From: Gryganskiella cystojenkinii | Taxonomy: Eukaryota; Mortierellomycota; Mortierellomycetes; Mortierellales; Mortierellaceae | Direction of reading: 5' to 3' | Length of the DNA: 17,648 bases | Assembly (NCBI GenBank): GCA_015852425.1 | Contig: JAAAIG010000787.1 | Location: 300 to 17,947 of the forward strand | Part shown: positions 1 through 9,500 of the stretch, piece after piece | How positions within the stretch are numbered: the stretch's first letter is position 1 | How the letters are laid out: every line of letters starts with the position of its first letter | Notes under the pieces: generated by a model | The model's database searches: none | The model's input: the letters and a program-made list of their open reading frames with translations, nothing else | Told to the model about the DNA's origin: nothing | Translations under genes and position numbers: made by a program

Positions 1-904
1 TCAGTAAAAAAAAAAAAAAAGCTCAAGAGAGAATGATGGTTCAATTGGATGGGCTTTGACAGGGGAAAAAATGACGAGCATGACGCCTTGGCTGTAGAGA
101 ACGCGCTTTGTGAACACACTTCCCTCTCTATCTTTTTGCGTTCCATTTGATGCCAATGTGCTCGACATAAATAACCTACTGTAGTCTATTTATCAAAGAA
201 AAGAAAAATACATGAAATGGCAGGAGAATCAAAGGTCTACATGGGACATCTACAAAACGAGGGACATTGCCGCGAAGAGAGGAGTCGGCGGAAAGAAAAG
301 CCCCTAAAAAGGAAAGGACGAAGAGATAGCAGTTGACTTGAAATATGTTGTGGCTGTGAAAGCGCCGTATCGAACAATAGTCCTAGGCTGTTTATTCCTG
401 CGGAAGTTGGAAGAAAAGAGAAACACGAACCTTTTTCTTTCTTTTTTCGGTTTTACTTTCTCTCCTGTCGAAAGATCTGCGCATTTGTTACCCAGTTGTT
501 TCTAAAGAAAGAACTTAATGAGTGATCGACAAAATAAAATAAAATCATGAAATAGGGTGGCTAGGTAATGGTCACAGTGTTCGTCTAAGCCCGGTCTGTT
601 GAACAAGATCCTCACAAAACGACGCGTCCTTTCTTTACCATTTACCCAGTGCTTCTATTGTGAATGTGTATACACTGTTTTTCCTGTGAGGCATCCTTGA
701 AGGAGGGGTTTTTTTTTCACTCTATCTCCCTTTGAGTCGTATTCAATTGAACATTGGGTGTTGATGTGGACCAACACGTTACTGTTCATTTGACGAACTT
801 TGTTCAGTTTTTATCGAAAGAAGAGCTGCGGACGAAATTATTATTTTTGTTTTCCTACTCCCTGGGAAGAGATCATTTGATGGACCGAAGATCTCGATCT
901 TTTT
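1..904. other. AT-rich non-coding stretch, no gene seen
   Basis: I see no coding region in this stretch. Open frames are short on both strands and none resembles a known protein. The longest begins only with a TTG at 754. An A15 run lies at 6-20, and several T- or A-rich runs follow. It may hold the end or promoter of a gene lying to the left, but nothing in the sequence proves this. Confidence 0.5.
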
Positions 905-1175
905 ATGAGCACCGGAAGCCTACGAGGAGAGAGAGAGAAGGAGGGAAGAATTGTGGAGAAGGATTGTGAAAGAAAGGGAAAAGAGAGTAAGCAGGTCCAA
1001 AGGGATTACGCTTGATTTCTCTTGGGATTTGGCGTGGAGGATGGAGGTCCAAAAGTGAAGTGACGAAGGGGAACAGCGAAAACAAGGGATAGGGCAAATG
1101 GACGAGGACTGAGAGGGAAACCATTGAGCATGAACTATGCAGGGAAGGGAAGGATTGATAGAATGAGAGAGTAAG
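905..1175. other. Purine-rich (GA) tract
   Basis: The plus strand is strongly biased to G and A for about 270 bases. Read on the minus strand it is CT-rich, like the leader of the minus-strand gene near 12122-12300. It could therefore be the leader or core promoter of a transcript going left. No convincing minus-strand coding region follows it inside the window. Confidence 0.4.
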
Positions 1176-1176
1176 C

Positions 1177-1196
1177 AAAAAAAAAAAAAAAAAAAA
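1177..1196. repeat. Poly-A homopolymer (A20)
   Basis: Twenty consecutive A residues separate the purine-rich tract on the left from the pyrimidine-rich tract on the right. Poly(dA:dT) runs commonly exclude nucleosomes in fungal promoters. A promoter role here is an inference. Confidence 0.7.
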
Positions 1197-1299
1197 CCAA
1201 AAAAACCGCTTATTATTGAGTGCATCAACCCCGATCTCACTACCCTTTTGAATGGGCTGTGCGAGTAAACAAAACATACAACAGTGGTACCAGGGGAAA

Positions 1300-1500
1300 A
1301 GAGTGTTTACCCTTTTTATTTTTCCTTTGTTTTCTGTGTGGTCCCTTCCCTCTCATTCGTTTACTAGACCGGATTCGCTTTTTTTTCATTCTCTTTCTTC
1401 TGTTTTTATTTTCTTTTTCTTTTTTCTCCCTCTCGTTGTCCTTCTCTCGTCGTTGTCTCTTGCTCTATCTCTTCTCTCTTTCCTATTCCCCCATTCAATT
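1300..1500 (+). promoter_or_regulatory. Pyrimidine-rich (CT/T) tract
   Basis: About 200 bases are almost entirely C and T on the plus strand, with several T runs. Such tracts often precede transcription start sites in fungi. Open frames through it, such as those from 1220 (GTG start) and 1252 (ATG), encode only Leu/Phe/Ser low-complexity sequence and are not supported as genes. It may be a distal promoter or long-leader element of the MYND gene. Confidence 0.35.
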
Positions 1501-1598
1501 CAACACATCGATCCATCCTACACTTTCAAGAGACAGTCAGAGATTGGACGCGAGAGACAGACCTTTCCTTTTCACTCCTTTTGTTTGCACTGCCTCAT

Positions 1599-1665
1599 TT
1601 ACACACCAGCACACACATACACGGTCGCTCTTTCTCGCTTTTTTTACCCACACACACTCACAACG
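1599..1665. repeat. CA-rich imperfect microsatellite
   Basis: Two short clusters of CA dinucleotides, about 1599-1622 and 1648-1662, are separated by a T-rich stretch. They are imperfect and short, and no function is evident. Confidence 0.5.
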
Positions 1666-2093
1666 CTCGACTGGAGCGACAATTAACAGAGAGACCCCAC
1701 TGGGAGGAACCCATTTGGAGCAGCCTGGATCCACTGACACACATACTCTCTCTCTTTCGCTACCTTGCTGGCCACCTCTTGTCCATCGGGCTTTTCAAAT
1801 CTAATTGTACGTGGGTAGTAGTCTTCCAATGATACATTACCGACAATAATATATGCATTCACTCTGCATTCAATGTCCGCATTGGAGAGAAACCCGCTCT
1901 CTGTCCCTCCGTCATATTACACTCTTTTTTTATTTCCCAGGAAACTCCACACCAAAGGATACCAGCAAGGAAGATACATGACATCCCTGGCGACTCTAAT
2001 ATCAATCAATATTGATCGACACGAAAACCCTTCTAGACAACACGCTCCCTATTCTTATCCTCTCTGCCACCACGCTCTCTGATTGCATGTCTA

Positions 2094-2387
2094 TGTGCAT
2101 TCGACAAGAAACTGACCATTCGCCGTTTCCTCTCCTTCTTCACCTCAACCCCCCCCTTTCAATCGCTCCCCCCTTTTCTCAATAGTATAGACACCCTGCT
2201 GGTTGTTGTCTAGAGTGTCTCTTTTGGTTCTGGACTTGATCTTTATTACCCTCTTCTTTAATATCAACGGGTCAATTGTCGTCATACCAATAGACAAAAA
2301 ACAAAAACAAACCCTCTGCACAGCCCCGGAAAACAACAACAACCCTCATTTTATTCTTTCAAGGTTGGACCCCCCATCCCTTCGACC
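2094..2387 (+). promoter_or_regulatory. CT-rich, ATG-free probable leader of the MYND gene
   Basis: Between the ATG at about 2091 and the gene start at 2388 no other ATG occurs. A C/T-rich block covers about 2110-2185. A CCAAT sequence lies near 2286 and a TATA-like run (TAATATAT) near 1847-1854. This arrangement fits a transcription start near the CT block and a leader of roughly 200-290 bases. The transcription start itself cannot be seen from sequence. Confidence 0.45.
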
Positions 2388-5300
2388 ATGAGGGAACCCA
2401 ACTTTTCGTTCCCGAATCTCAATCGGGCTGCGATCTGTATCACCTCCTCAATCTATGACCGACGCGCACTCGACTGTACAGATTACCTGCCCATGATCAA
2501 CACCCTCACCAACCTTGCCTATCTCACCGGTTCAACCCCAACGATTCGAGAGTACATTGTCCGCGATGGTGGATTAGAGGCCCTGGTCACGATCCTCAAA
2601 AAGACCAAAGTACACGACCGCAAGAACGGACTCAAATGGACCCTGGCCTTTCAGTGTGTCGTCAACATTGGTGTCCGGGGCACAGAACATATTCGCAAAA
2701 GAGTCGTCCAGGCCGGCATGGTGCCTGTCATTGTGCATGTCCTGGAATCCTTCTTTGACGTCCTCAAGTCTGTCAGTGAGGAAAACGATCGCCGGAGGGC
2801 ACAACGGAGACTGGAGACGCTTGCTACGACGGCAACTGCAGGACAGGCACCGGCAGCACAAGGGGCATCGTCAACTGCAGCGTCCTCAACGGCAACAACA
2901 TCAGAGACCAGCGCCGAGGGATTGTCATCAACAGCAATGATCCATGGCGACGAGAGTCAGTCCACATCATCTGAAAGTCATGCTGTCACAGACCTCACAG
3001 AGTCCTCCACAAACTCGTCCTCCTCAATGCTCTCAACAGCATCTCTCAACTCGCTCACTGCGCCCGCTCTCTCATCAACTTTAACATCTTCAACTACGTC
3101 AACGACTGGGTCCATTACACTTCCTATTCCCGCTGGACCTCCCACTGTTGTCACGAATGGCTCAACAACCACAACTTCAACCGCCGCCCCAGCCCTTGCT
3201 TCTCCTTACACCACACCGGTTCCAGCCTTCAATAACTTTAATAACAATACCCGCAATCAACACGCAGCGGCTACTGCCGCTGCTGCGCCTACTCATCATG
3301 AGGGCGGAGAGGGCGATTCGGAAGATGCGGCGTCAATACCCCTTGCCCCCGGTGACACACGAGCTCAGCCCCAACAATTCTTTTACCGCGAAGACGACAT
3401 TCTCCATTCTCTGCAGTTACTGGCATATCTCTCAAAGTACCCATCCTTGCGATCATCGTTCCACACGGAATCCGGCTCGAACGTCTTTGCGATCGTGGAA
3501 AAGTTTACACACAGAAACATGCACCCTGTCGAGATTCAATACTGGGCTGGAGTGATCATGCGAAACGCGTGCCGCAAGGACGATACCCGCAAGGGAATCC
3601 GACAGTGCGCGTACACGGGCTGCGGCAAGTGGGAGACTCGACCTCGAGAGTTTGCGAAATGTCGTCGGTGTCGCAAGGCCAAGTACTGTAGCAAACAATG
3701 TCAGTCCAGGGCCTGGAGTGAGGGCCATCGATGGTGGTGTGTCGAGAAGAAAGCAGATGGGACAAATAATTCGAATACGGGATCGAATTCGTTTGGATCG
3801 GATCTCCCACCGGCGCCTCCACCACCTCCACCACCGCCACCACCTCCACCAGCAGATCTGCAGGATCAACCGGACACGGGCGATATGATGCAGAACGGCC
3901 AGTTCAATGCTGCTGGGATGATGCGAGACGGTGGCGGCCATAATGGAGGGAATCACAACGGAGGAGGAGGCGGCGGAGGCGCTGCTGGAAACACGGCAAA
4001 CCACTATCACCAGCCTCATATGGCGTCTACAGTACGCTATCCTCAACTCCATCAATCGTATTTAGATCTCGATAATGAACCGAGACAAGCGGATCATCCC
4101 TACTCTCATCGTGATCGTCACCAACGTCAACACGGACACCGCCAGGATGAGCAGCAACGCCATGGATCGCATTCCAGGGCGGCGTCCTCGTCCTCATCAC
4201 ATTCCATTAACGACCCACAGTCAAGGCCTCGTCAGGCTCTTCCTCACAACAACGAAACTCTGGCTCGCATGCAACAACGTCAGATGCAGCACCATCACTC
4301 CCGGCATCACCAAGAGCGTTCACGGCCCATAGAGTCTTCAAGTTCACAGCAGTCACAACACGAATCACGGCCACACCTTGGACCTCGAGTACAGGATTCT
4401 CCATATGAAATTACTCGACAACAACACCAACAACGAAATCATGATGAGCCCATGCAACATACCCCTCATATTCTACCAATATCCCAACCATCGCCGTCTG
4501 CCGCACGTTCCTCAAATGCGATTTCTTCGTCGTCCCAGCCCACACCGAACAATTTGTCAACAACAACACCGACACCAACATCAACAAACCCAGCCCTTCG
4601 CCACATGGATCACCCCTCGAGACTCACTGGGCCTGGACAAGTCCCCCAACGCTCCATGACTCATCCGAATTTCACGACTCCTCCTCTGCGTCCGACTTTG
4701 CCCTCATCACCTTTGGCTCCTGTCTCGCCATTGTCACCAATGGCTGCAGTCGCGACCAGTTCCGCAGGCGTAGCGATCTCTGCACCCATGACACTGGGCG
4801 GACAGCCGGCTGACTCTGGTTCGCGAGAGGTCTCACAACCACATTTGGGAGTCTCGCCAGATTCACCGACACCGGATCAGCTGGCACAACAGTTTGTTCA
4901 ACAGGTCGCAATGTACCCGGGAAGACACAACGAGTTGGCTCAGAACTTGAATGCGCAGTTCAAAAGGTATTTCCCACCCGAGAATATTGTCGAAGCCAAG
5001 AAACAGTTTTCGTTCCGGGCACGAGAACATTTTGCAAGGTATCAACGACAGCAAGAGTTGTTGCGTGCTGCCAGTGCGGCGGGTATGGCGAATCGGACTC
5101 AGGCAGGAGCATCAGGATCGGGATCGTCGTCTTTTGGTCCTCGGCCCAGTCATTCACAACAGCCACAGCAGGGTCATTTGGCCCCACAGCGTCATGTGTC
5201 TCAACCGCAGTTTGTCCGTTCACCCCAGCAACAACAGCAACAGCCTTCGCCTCAAAATTCTCAAGACTTTCATCCGTCCCAGCTCCCAAGGACGGGTCAA

Positions 5301-6263
5301 CAACAGCAGCAGCCAATTGGTTCTGGATCGAACGCGATGACCTCTCCACCAGTGACTGCTGGAACCACGAGATTGAGATCGGAGCTGAGTTCAGATGATG
5401 AGACGGGTCCTTATAGAAAAGTCATCAAACCCGAACAGCAACATTCCAGAGCCGAGTCAGGTCCTTTGGCGCATGCCAGTGGTAGCCATGTGATCGGAAA
5501 CAATGGCGGCAGTCAGAGTAGTCTGTACAACTCAGACTCAATGTCTTCGATGCCGATGTTGACCCAAGATTTGTCCTCGAACACGGCGTACCTGTCCCAA
5601 GAGATGAACTCGGAGCCGCGGACAATGATGGGATTGGGACCCGTAGAGCAGCAATACGCACAGCACCAGCAGCAGCACCAGCAGCGACACCAGCCACAGC
5701 CACAACAGCAGCCACAACATCCTTACCCACAACATCATCAGGCGCACCCAACCTATCAACATCAGCACCAGTATCAGCACGGACCTCCAGATCATCAGTA
5801 CCAAAAGCATCAACCCCAAGTACACGGTGGTCAGCCTATGGGATCTCGTCTTTTGCCCATGTCCGGTTCCATGTCGTCGCCATCGCTTGGTGGATCGTCG
5901 TCTTTGTCACGACATTCAGTTCACTCGAATGGTAGTGGTGATGGCGGTGGTGGCCCAAAGGATTTCCGACTTCGAGGATTGTTGACGGATGATACAGATG
6001 CTGACGGTCTTTCTCCGGTTCTCCCTGCGATTGGTGGATCGTCATCGTCGTCGACTTCAACGCGCTTGCCCGCGCCTGGTTCACTTTTGGCGCGTGGGTC
6101 GTCGAGTCTCGGGCCTGCCAAGGATAACAGTCAACACCTTGTCCGTCCTTCTCATGGTTCGACTGTGTCTGGTCATGGTCATGGCTATGACTACGGTTAT
6201 GATAATCATGGCGGAGGAGGCAGTTCCTCCTCTGGAAACAATTGGTCTGCAAAGGAGAAATAG
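2388..6263 (+). CDS. Mub1/SamB-type MYND zinc-finger protein
   Basis: The product (1291 residues, one exon) matches the fungal Mub1/SamB family. In yeast, Mub1 is the adaptor that works with the E3 ligase Ubr2 and the E2 Rad6; Aspergillus SamB affects polarity and conidiophore form. The N-terminus begins MREPNFSFPN and contains YDRRALD, AYLT and AFQCVVNIGVRG, an Armadillo-like block over residues 1-125 typical of the family, which supports the ATG at 2388 (A at -3). A second block spans about 325-400. A complete MYND finger follows, with ligands C407, C412, C425, C428, C434, C438, H447 and C451. Beyond it lie twelve prolines (477-488), a Gly-rich stretch, a predicted helical block (about 825-900) and a Gln/His-rich tail. 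At roughly twice the length of yeast Mub1, it is enlarged mainly by low-complexity sequence. Family assignment is firm; the ligase role here is inferred. Confidence 0.9.
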   Translation: MREPNFSFPNLNRAAICITSSIYDRRALDCTDYLPMINTLTNLAYLTGSTPTIREYIVRDGGLEALVTILKKTKVHDRKNGLKWTLAFQCVVNIGVRGTEHIRKRVVQAGMVPVIVHVLESFFDVLKSVSEENDRRRAQRRLETLATTATAGQAPAAQGASSTAASSTATTSETSAEGLSSTAMIHGDESQSTSSESHAVTDLTESSTNSSSSMLSTASLNSLTAPALSSTLTSSTTSTTGSITLPIPAGPPTVVTNGSTTTTSTAAPALASPYTTPVPAFNNFNNNTRNQHAAATAAAAPTHHEGGEGDSEDAASIPLAPGDTRAQPQQFFYREDDILHSLQLLAYLSKYPSLRSSFHTESGSNVFAIVEKFTHRNMHPVEIQYWAGVIMRNACRKDDTRKGIRQCAYTGCGKWETRPREFAKCRRCRKAKYCSKQCQSRAWSEGHRWWCVEKKADGTNNSNTGSNSFGSDLPPAPPPPPPPPPPPPADLQDQPDTGDMMQNGQFNAAGMMRDGGGHNGGNHNGGGGGGGAAGNTANHYHQPHMASTVRYPQLHQSYLDLDNEPRQADHPYSHRDRHQRQHGHRQDEQQRHGSHSRAASSSSSHSINDPQSRPRQALPHNNETLARMQQRQMQHHHSRHHQERSRPIESSSSQQSQHESRPHLGPRVQDSPYEITRQQHQQRNHDEPMQHTPHILPISQPSPSAARSSNAISSSSQPTPNNLSTTTPTPTSTNPALRHMDHPSRLTGPGQVPQRSMTHPNFTTPPLRPTLPSSPLAPVSPLSPMAAVATSSAGVAISAPMTLGGQPADSGSREVSQPHLGVSPDSPTPDQLAQQFVQQVAMYPGRHNELAQNLNAQFKRYFPPENIVEAKKQFSFRAREHFARYQRQQELLRAASAAGMANRTQAGASGSGSSSFGPRPSHSQQPQQGHLAPQRHVSQPQFVRSPQQQQQQPSPQNSQDFHPSQLPRTGQQQQQPIGSGSNAMTSPPVTAGTTRLRSELSSDDETGPYRKVIKPEQQHSRAESGPLAHASGSHVIGNNGGSQSSLYNSDSMSSMPMLTQDLSSNTAYLSQEMNSEPRTMMGLGPVEQQYAQHQQQHQQRHQPQPQQQPQHPYPQHHQAHPTYQHQHQYQHGPPDHQYQKHQPQVHGGQPMGSRLLPMSGSMSSPSLGGSSSLSRHSVHSNGSGDGGGGPKDFRLRGLLTDDTDADGLSPVLPAIGGSSSSSTSTRLPAPGSLLARGSSSLGPAKDNSQHLVRPSHGSTVSGHGHGYDYGYDNHGGGGSSSSGNNWSAKEK
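3816..3851 (+). repeat. Proline-codon run (CCN)12
   Basis: Twelve consecutive proline codons (CCT, CCA and CCG mixed) lie just after the MYND finger. Mixed codons mean it is an amino-acid repeat under coding constraint and not a fresh trinucleotide expansion. Proline runs of this kind can bind SH3, WW or profilin-type partners, but no partner is indicated. Confidence 0.85.
5640..5820 (+). repeat. CAG/CAC/CAT-rich Gln/His repeat
   Basis: Irregular CAN codons give a long Gln/His/Pro/Tyr-rich segment in the C-terminal third of the MYND protein. It is a purely low-complexity, probably disordered or prion-like stretch. The codon mixture argues against recent slippage over the whole length. Confidence 0.75.
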
Positions 6264-6576
6264 CCCTTGCCTTTATTTGTATTATAGAAACGTCCCCCCC
6301 TCAATCCCTTCTTGGTCCCTCCCCTTCCCCGCCTTCCCTCTTATGAAATGATAAAAAGAGCAAAAAGAAATAAAAAATTTTGATAAAAAAATATTCAAAA
6401 AAAAATTGGTGGCCATTCCCCAAAGGATTTGACGGTCACATGTTGAGGGAGGGCACAGCCATTCTCGCGCATAAAAAATGTCGTTATTTTAACGCTGTCC
6501 CACAGCAACCTCAGTTCCATTCATTCCATTCACGTCCTTTGCTTTATCAAGACTCGAGCACCCCCAACAGGAGAGC
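6264..6576 (+). promoter_or_regulatory. MYND-gene 3' end and GPATCH1 promoter region
   Basis: This 313-base gap must hold both the terminator of the upstream gene and the promoter of the next. A canonical AATAAA lies at 6369-6374, 106 bases after the stop. An inverted CCAAT (ATTGG) lies at 6405-6409. A weak TATA-like CATAAAAAA lies just before 6478. A four-codon open frame starting ATG at 6478 and ending TAA at 6492 precedes the GPATCH1 start. Confidence 0.5.
6369..6374 (+). terminator. AATAAA polyadenylation signal of the MYND gene
   Basis: A perfect AATAAA hexamer sits in an A-rich stretch 106 bases beyond the stop codon at 6263. Its position suits a poly(A) signal. The cleavage site is not determined. 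Confidence 0.55.
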
Positions 6577-9500
6577 ATGTCGGAGGATTCTCTCATCATC
6601 CTGGGCACGCCCTTGCCCCAAATCAAAAAGACGGATGCGTTTGGCGATCTCCAGAAACGGAACCCGACTCGCGATCAGGAGGTAAAAAAAATTTAGATTG
6701 CCAACATGCGACTGCAATGCTGAACTGAAGGCACACTGAATCACCGCACATGGGTGCTGTTGTCAAATAGAGGGGGCTAATTCTCTAATCATCCTACTTT
6801 CTGTCTCATTTGGATTAGGTCCGCGATGAACAAGGACGGAGAAGATTCCATGGCGCGTTCACGGGCGGGTTCTCTGCCGGTTATTACAACACTGTTGGAT
6901 CCAAAGAAGGTGAGGGTCATTATATGGCCTCACGGTTGTCCGAGATACGAGAGACAATGGGCATAACACTAATATCCCAATTCACTATTTTTTTTTGTTT
7001 CTTTTTTTTTTGATGATGTATGATAGGGTGGACTCCATCCGAGTTTGTGTCTTCGAGAAACAAACGGTCAGAAAAGAAGTTGCTTCGACCTGAGGATTTC
7101 ATGGACGAGGAGGATAAACAGGTAACCAGAGTCAGCCCCTCTTTTCATTTTTTCGGATTAGATATCAAAGTGGGTGGTGACGATGATAGAAACTATGTCC
7201 TAATCTCTGATGATTTTTCTTCCTTGGATTTTTCATTTTTTGTTGTTTTAATAGCTGATGGCAGATTCCTCAAGACTCGTGGCCAAAGACGATTTTGATA
7301 CCCTGGGATCGACTCAAAAGGAGATTGAAAAGAAACGAGCTGCCGCTCGCAACATGCAAGCTTCTGGAGGGTAAGTGACATAAACGAGTCGCCAAGGTTT
7401 ACCACACTTCATGAGGCAAATAAGGACGTATATTTGTTTCGAAAATTAACGCGACTAAACTTTTTTTTTAAATGAACTGCTCGTTTTCTTAAAAAAAATA
7501 GTGTCCTCGGCGCATTGCCAGATAGCATCATTGATGACCTAGTCGTGCCAAGCTCGGAACCCGTTGGGATTCGGTTGTTGAAAAAGATGGGCTGGAAACC
7601 AGGTCAAGGGATTGGTCCTCGAGTGACTAAGCGTGTCAGGATGCAACAACAAGTGGAGGATAACGATAGTATGGACGTCGATCTCCCAGTCAACATGACG
7701 TTTGCACCCATTGACTCGGCCATTGTCATGTTCACGAACAAGGCCAATCATTTCGGAATTGGATATGATCCTTACAAGGATGCACCAGAGTTTGATAGGT
7801 CCATGAAGGAAAAGTCAGGTACAGCATAACGTCTGAGGGAAAAAAAAATTACGTCCTCAACAGCACGTATGCTATAACGAGGTGTTATATCTAACAGTGA
7901 TGATAATTGTTGTACCCTATACAGATTCCAAGTACCTGTCGGGATCCGCAGGAGGAGACCGCAAGATTGGATTTGGTTTCGGATCCCTGGATGGTGATGA
8001 TGATGAGGACGATATCTACGGATCTGGACCAGGACCAACCCTATCATTATCTACGATCGAACATCACGACAAACCAAAGTCTGGCCGCTCTCGAAAACAG
8101 GAGGATTCATCAACAGACAAACGACCCAAGGGCGAGGATCTTGTACCACGGTACTGTCATGATGGTCGACCGCCTTTGAGGGGTTATGTACTCGCCAGCA
8201 AGGATTCTCAGACTGAGGTTAAATGGTTTGAGCCGCCCAAGGTGCCCAAGGATTTTGTTCCGAGACATGTCTTTACATCGGAAGAACTCAACAGAAGAGC
8301 CTACCCCGGTGTCTCTTCAGGCCCTATTCGCCGCGGTGATCCCAATCAGCAACAGCCCAAGCTGACCGCAGATGACCGTGCATTGGTCCTGGGAGAGACG
8401 CCGATCGATGCCCCAAAGAGATCTGTCTTTGAGTACATGTCGGCCGAGAACAAGAACCGACTGGACAACCTCTTGGGCTTTGTGATTGATACAGAGGGAG
8501 AGAAGCATATGCGCAAGGATCTCTGGTCGATTCCAAAACTGGAACCGTCGGCAGCTATGGCGGCTTTACAGGGCTATATTCCTTTTGGTGACAATGTTGC
8601 GAAACAGAACCGATACAAATTGTACTTGAATGTGCAGGCAGGATTGGAGGCCGAAGGCGAAAAGGCGATTCAAAAGGTCGAGGGTTTCACAGGCGAGGAT
8701 ATGAATAAGGAATTGAACGAGTTTGCACAGGCTGCCAGGATCTTTAAACCGCTGACGTCAACCATGGCGACGCGCTTTACCTCGGGTACAAAGGCTGTCG
8801 AGTATGCCGAGCCGCCTGTAGCAGCAGGACTGAGAACCGCGGCCGAGATCAAGGCTGCTGCAAAGGATTCACCAGCACGGTCTATGGTCGTGGAGCGCAT
8901 GGAAGTTCCTGTAAGTTTGCGCACCTTTTCCTTTTTTTTTTTTGTTAGTTTATTAAGTGATCATGCGAGGCTGAATATTAATAACGATCCCCCCCCTTAT
9001 CAATTCGTAGAAATCGCAAGCTGCCAAAGCAGCAGCGATGGGCATGTTTGGTAAATTGACCCGAACAACAACAGATTTCTACCCAGTCAAGCTTCTCTGT
9101 AAGCGCTTTCATGTCGCGAACCCACATCCAGATCATCAAGACCCCGGCAAAGGCGACTCTGTTAAGGATCTCTTGGACCGACACACTATGGATTCCATGA
9201 TGATAAACCGTCGTCAGGATGAAGGTATCGATGAGGTCGGTGAGAAGACTGCTGCTGCTGAGGGTGCCAAGAAAGAGGCCGAGGAAAAGGAAGAAATTGA
9301 AAGAAAGAAACAGGAGGAAGAAGATCGGAAGCAGGCAGAGCAACAGGTTGTTCAAGAACGACCTCCCATGGATATCTTCAAGGCCATCTTTGACGATTCG
9401 GACTCGGAGGATGAGTCTGGTGATGATGATAATGATGAAGAGGAGGAGAAATCCGTGGCTGTGGTTGTACCTGGACCAGAGGAGCTCAGGAAGCCCGAGC

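Noticed and set aside
1252..1686. ATG-started 144-codon frame in the CT-rich tract
   Set aside because: It is low-complexity Leu/Phe/Ser sequence from a pyrimidine tract, with no protein-like features.
2203..2391. Upstream frame whose TGA overlaps the MYND-gene ATG (ATGA)
   Set aside because: It has no ATG and opens with TTG, so the overlap is unlikely to support reinitiation in a fungus.
3453..4055. Antisense frame (200 codons) opposite the MYND finger
   Set aside because: It is a shadow of the conserved finger and Pro/Gly runs, with Trp-Arg repeats opposite proline codons.
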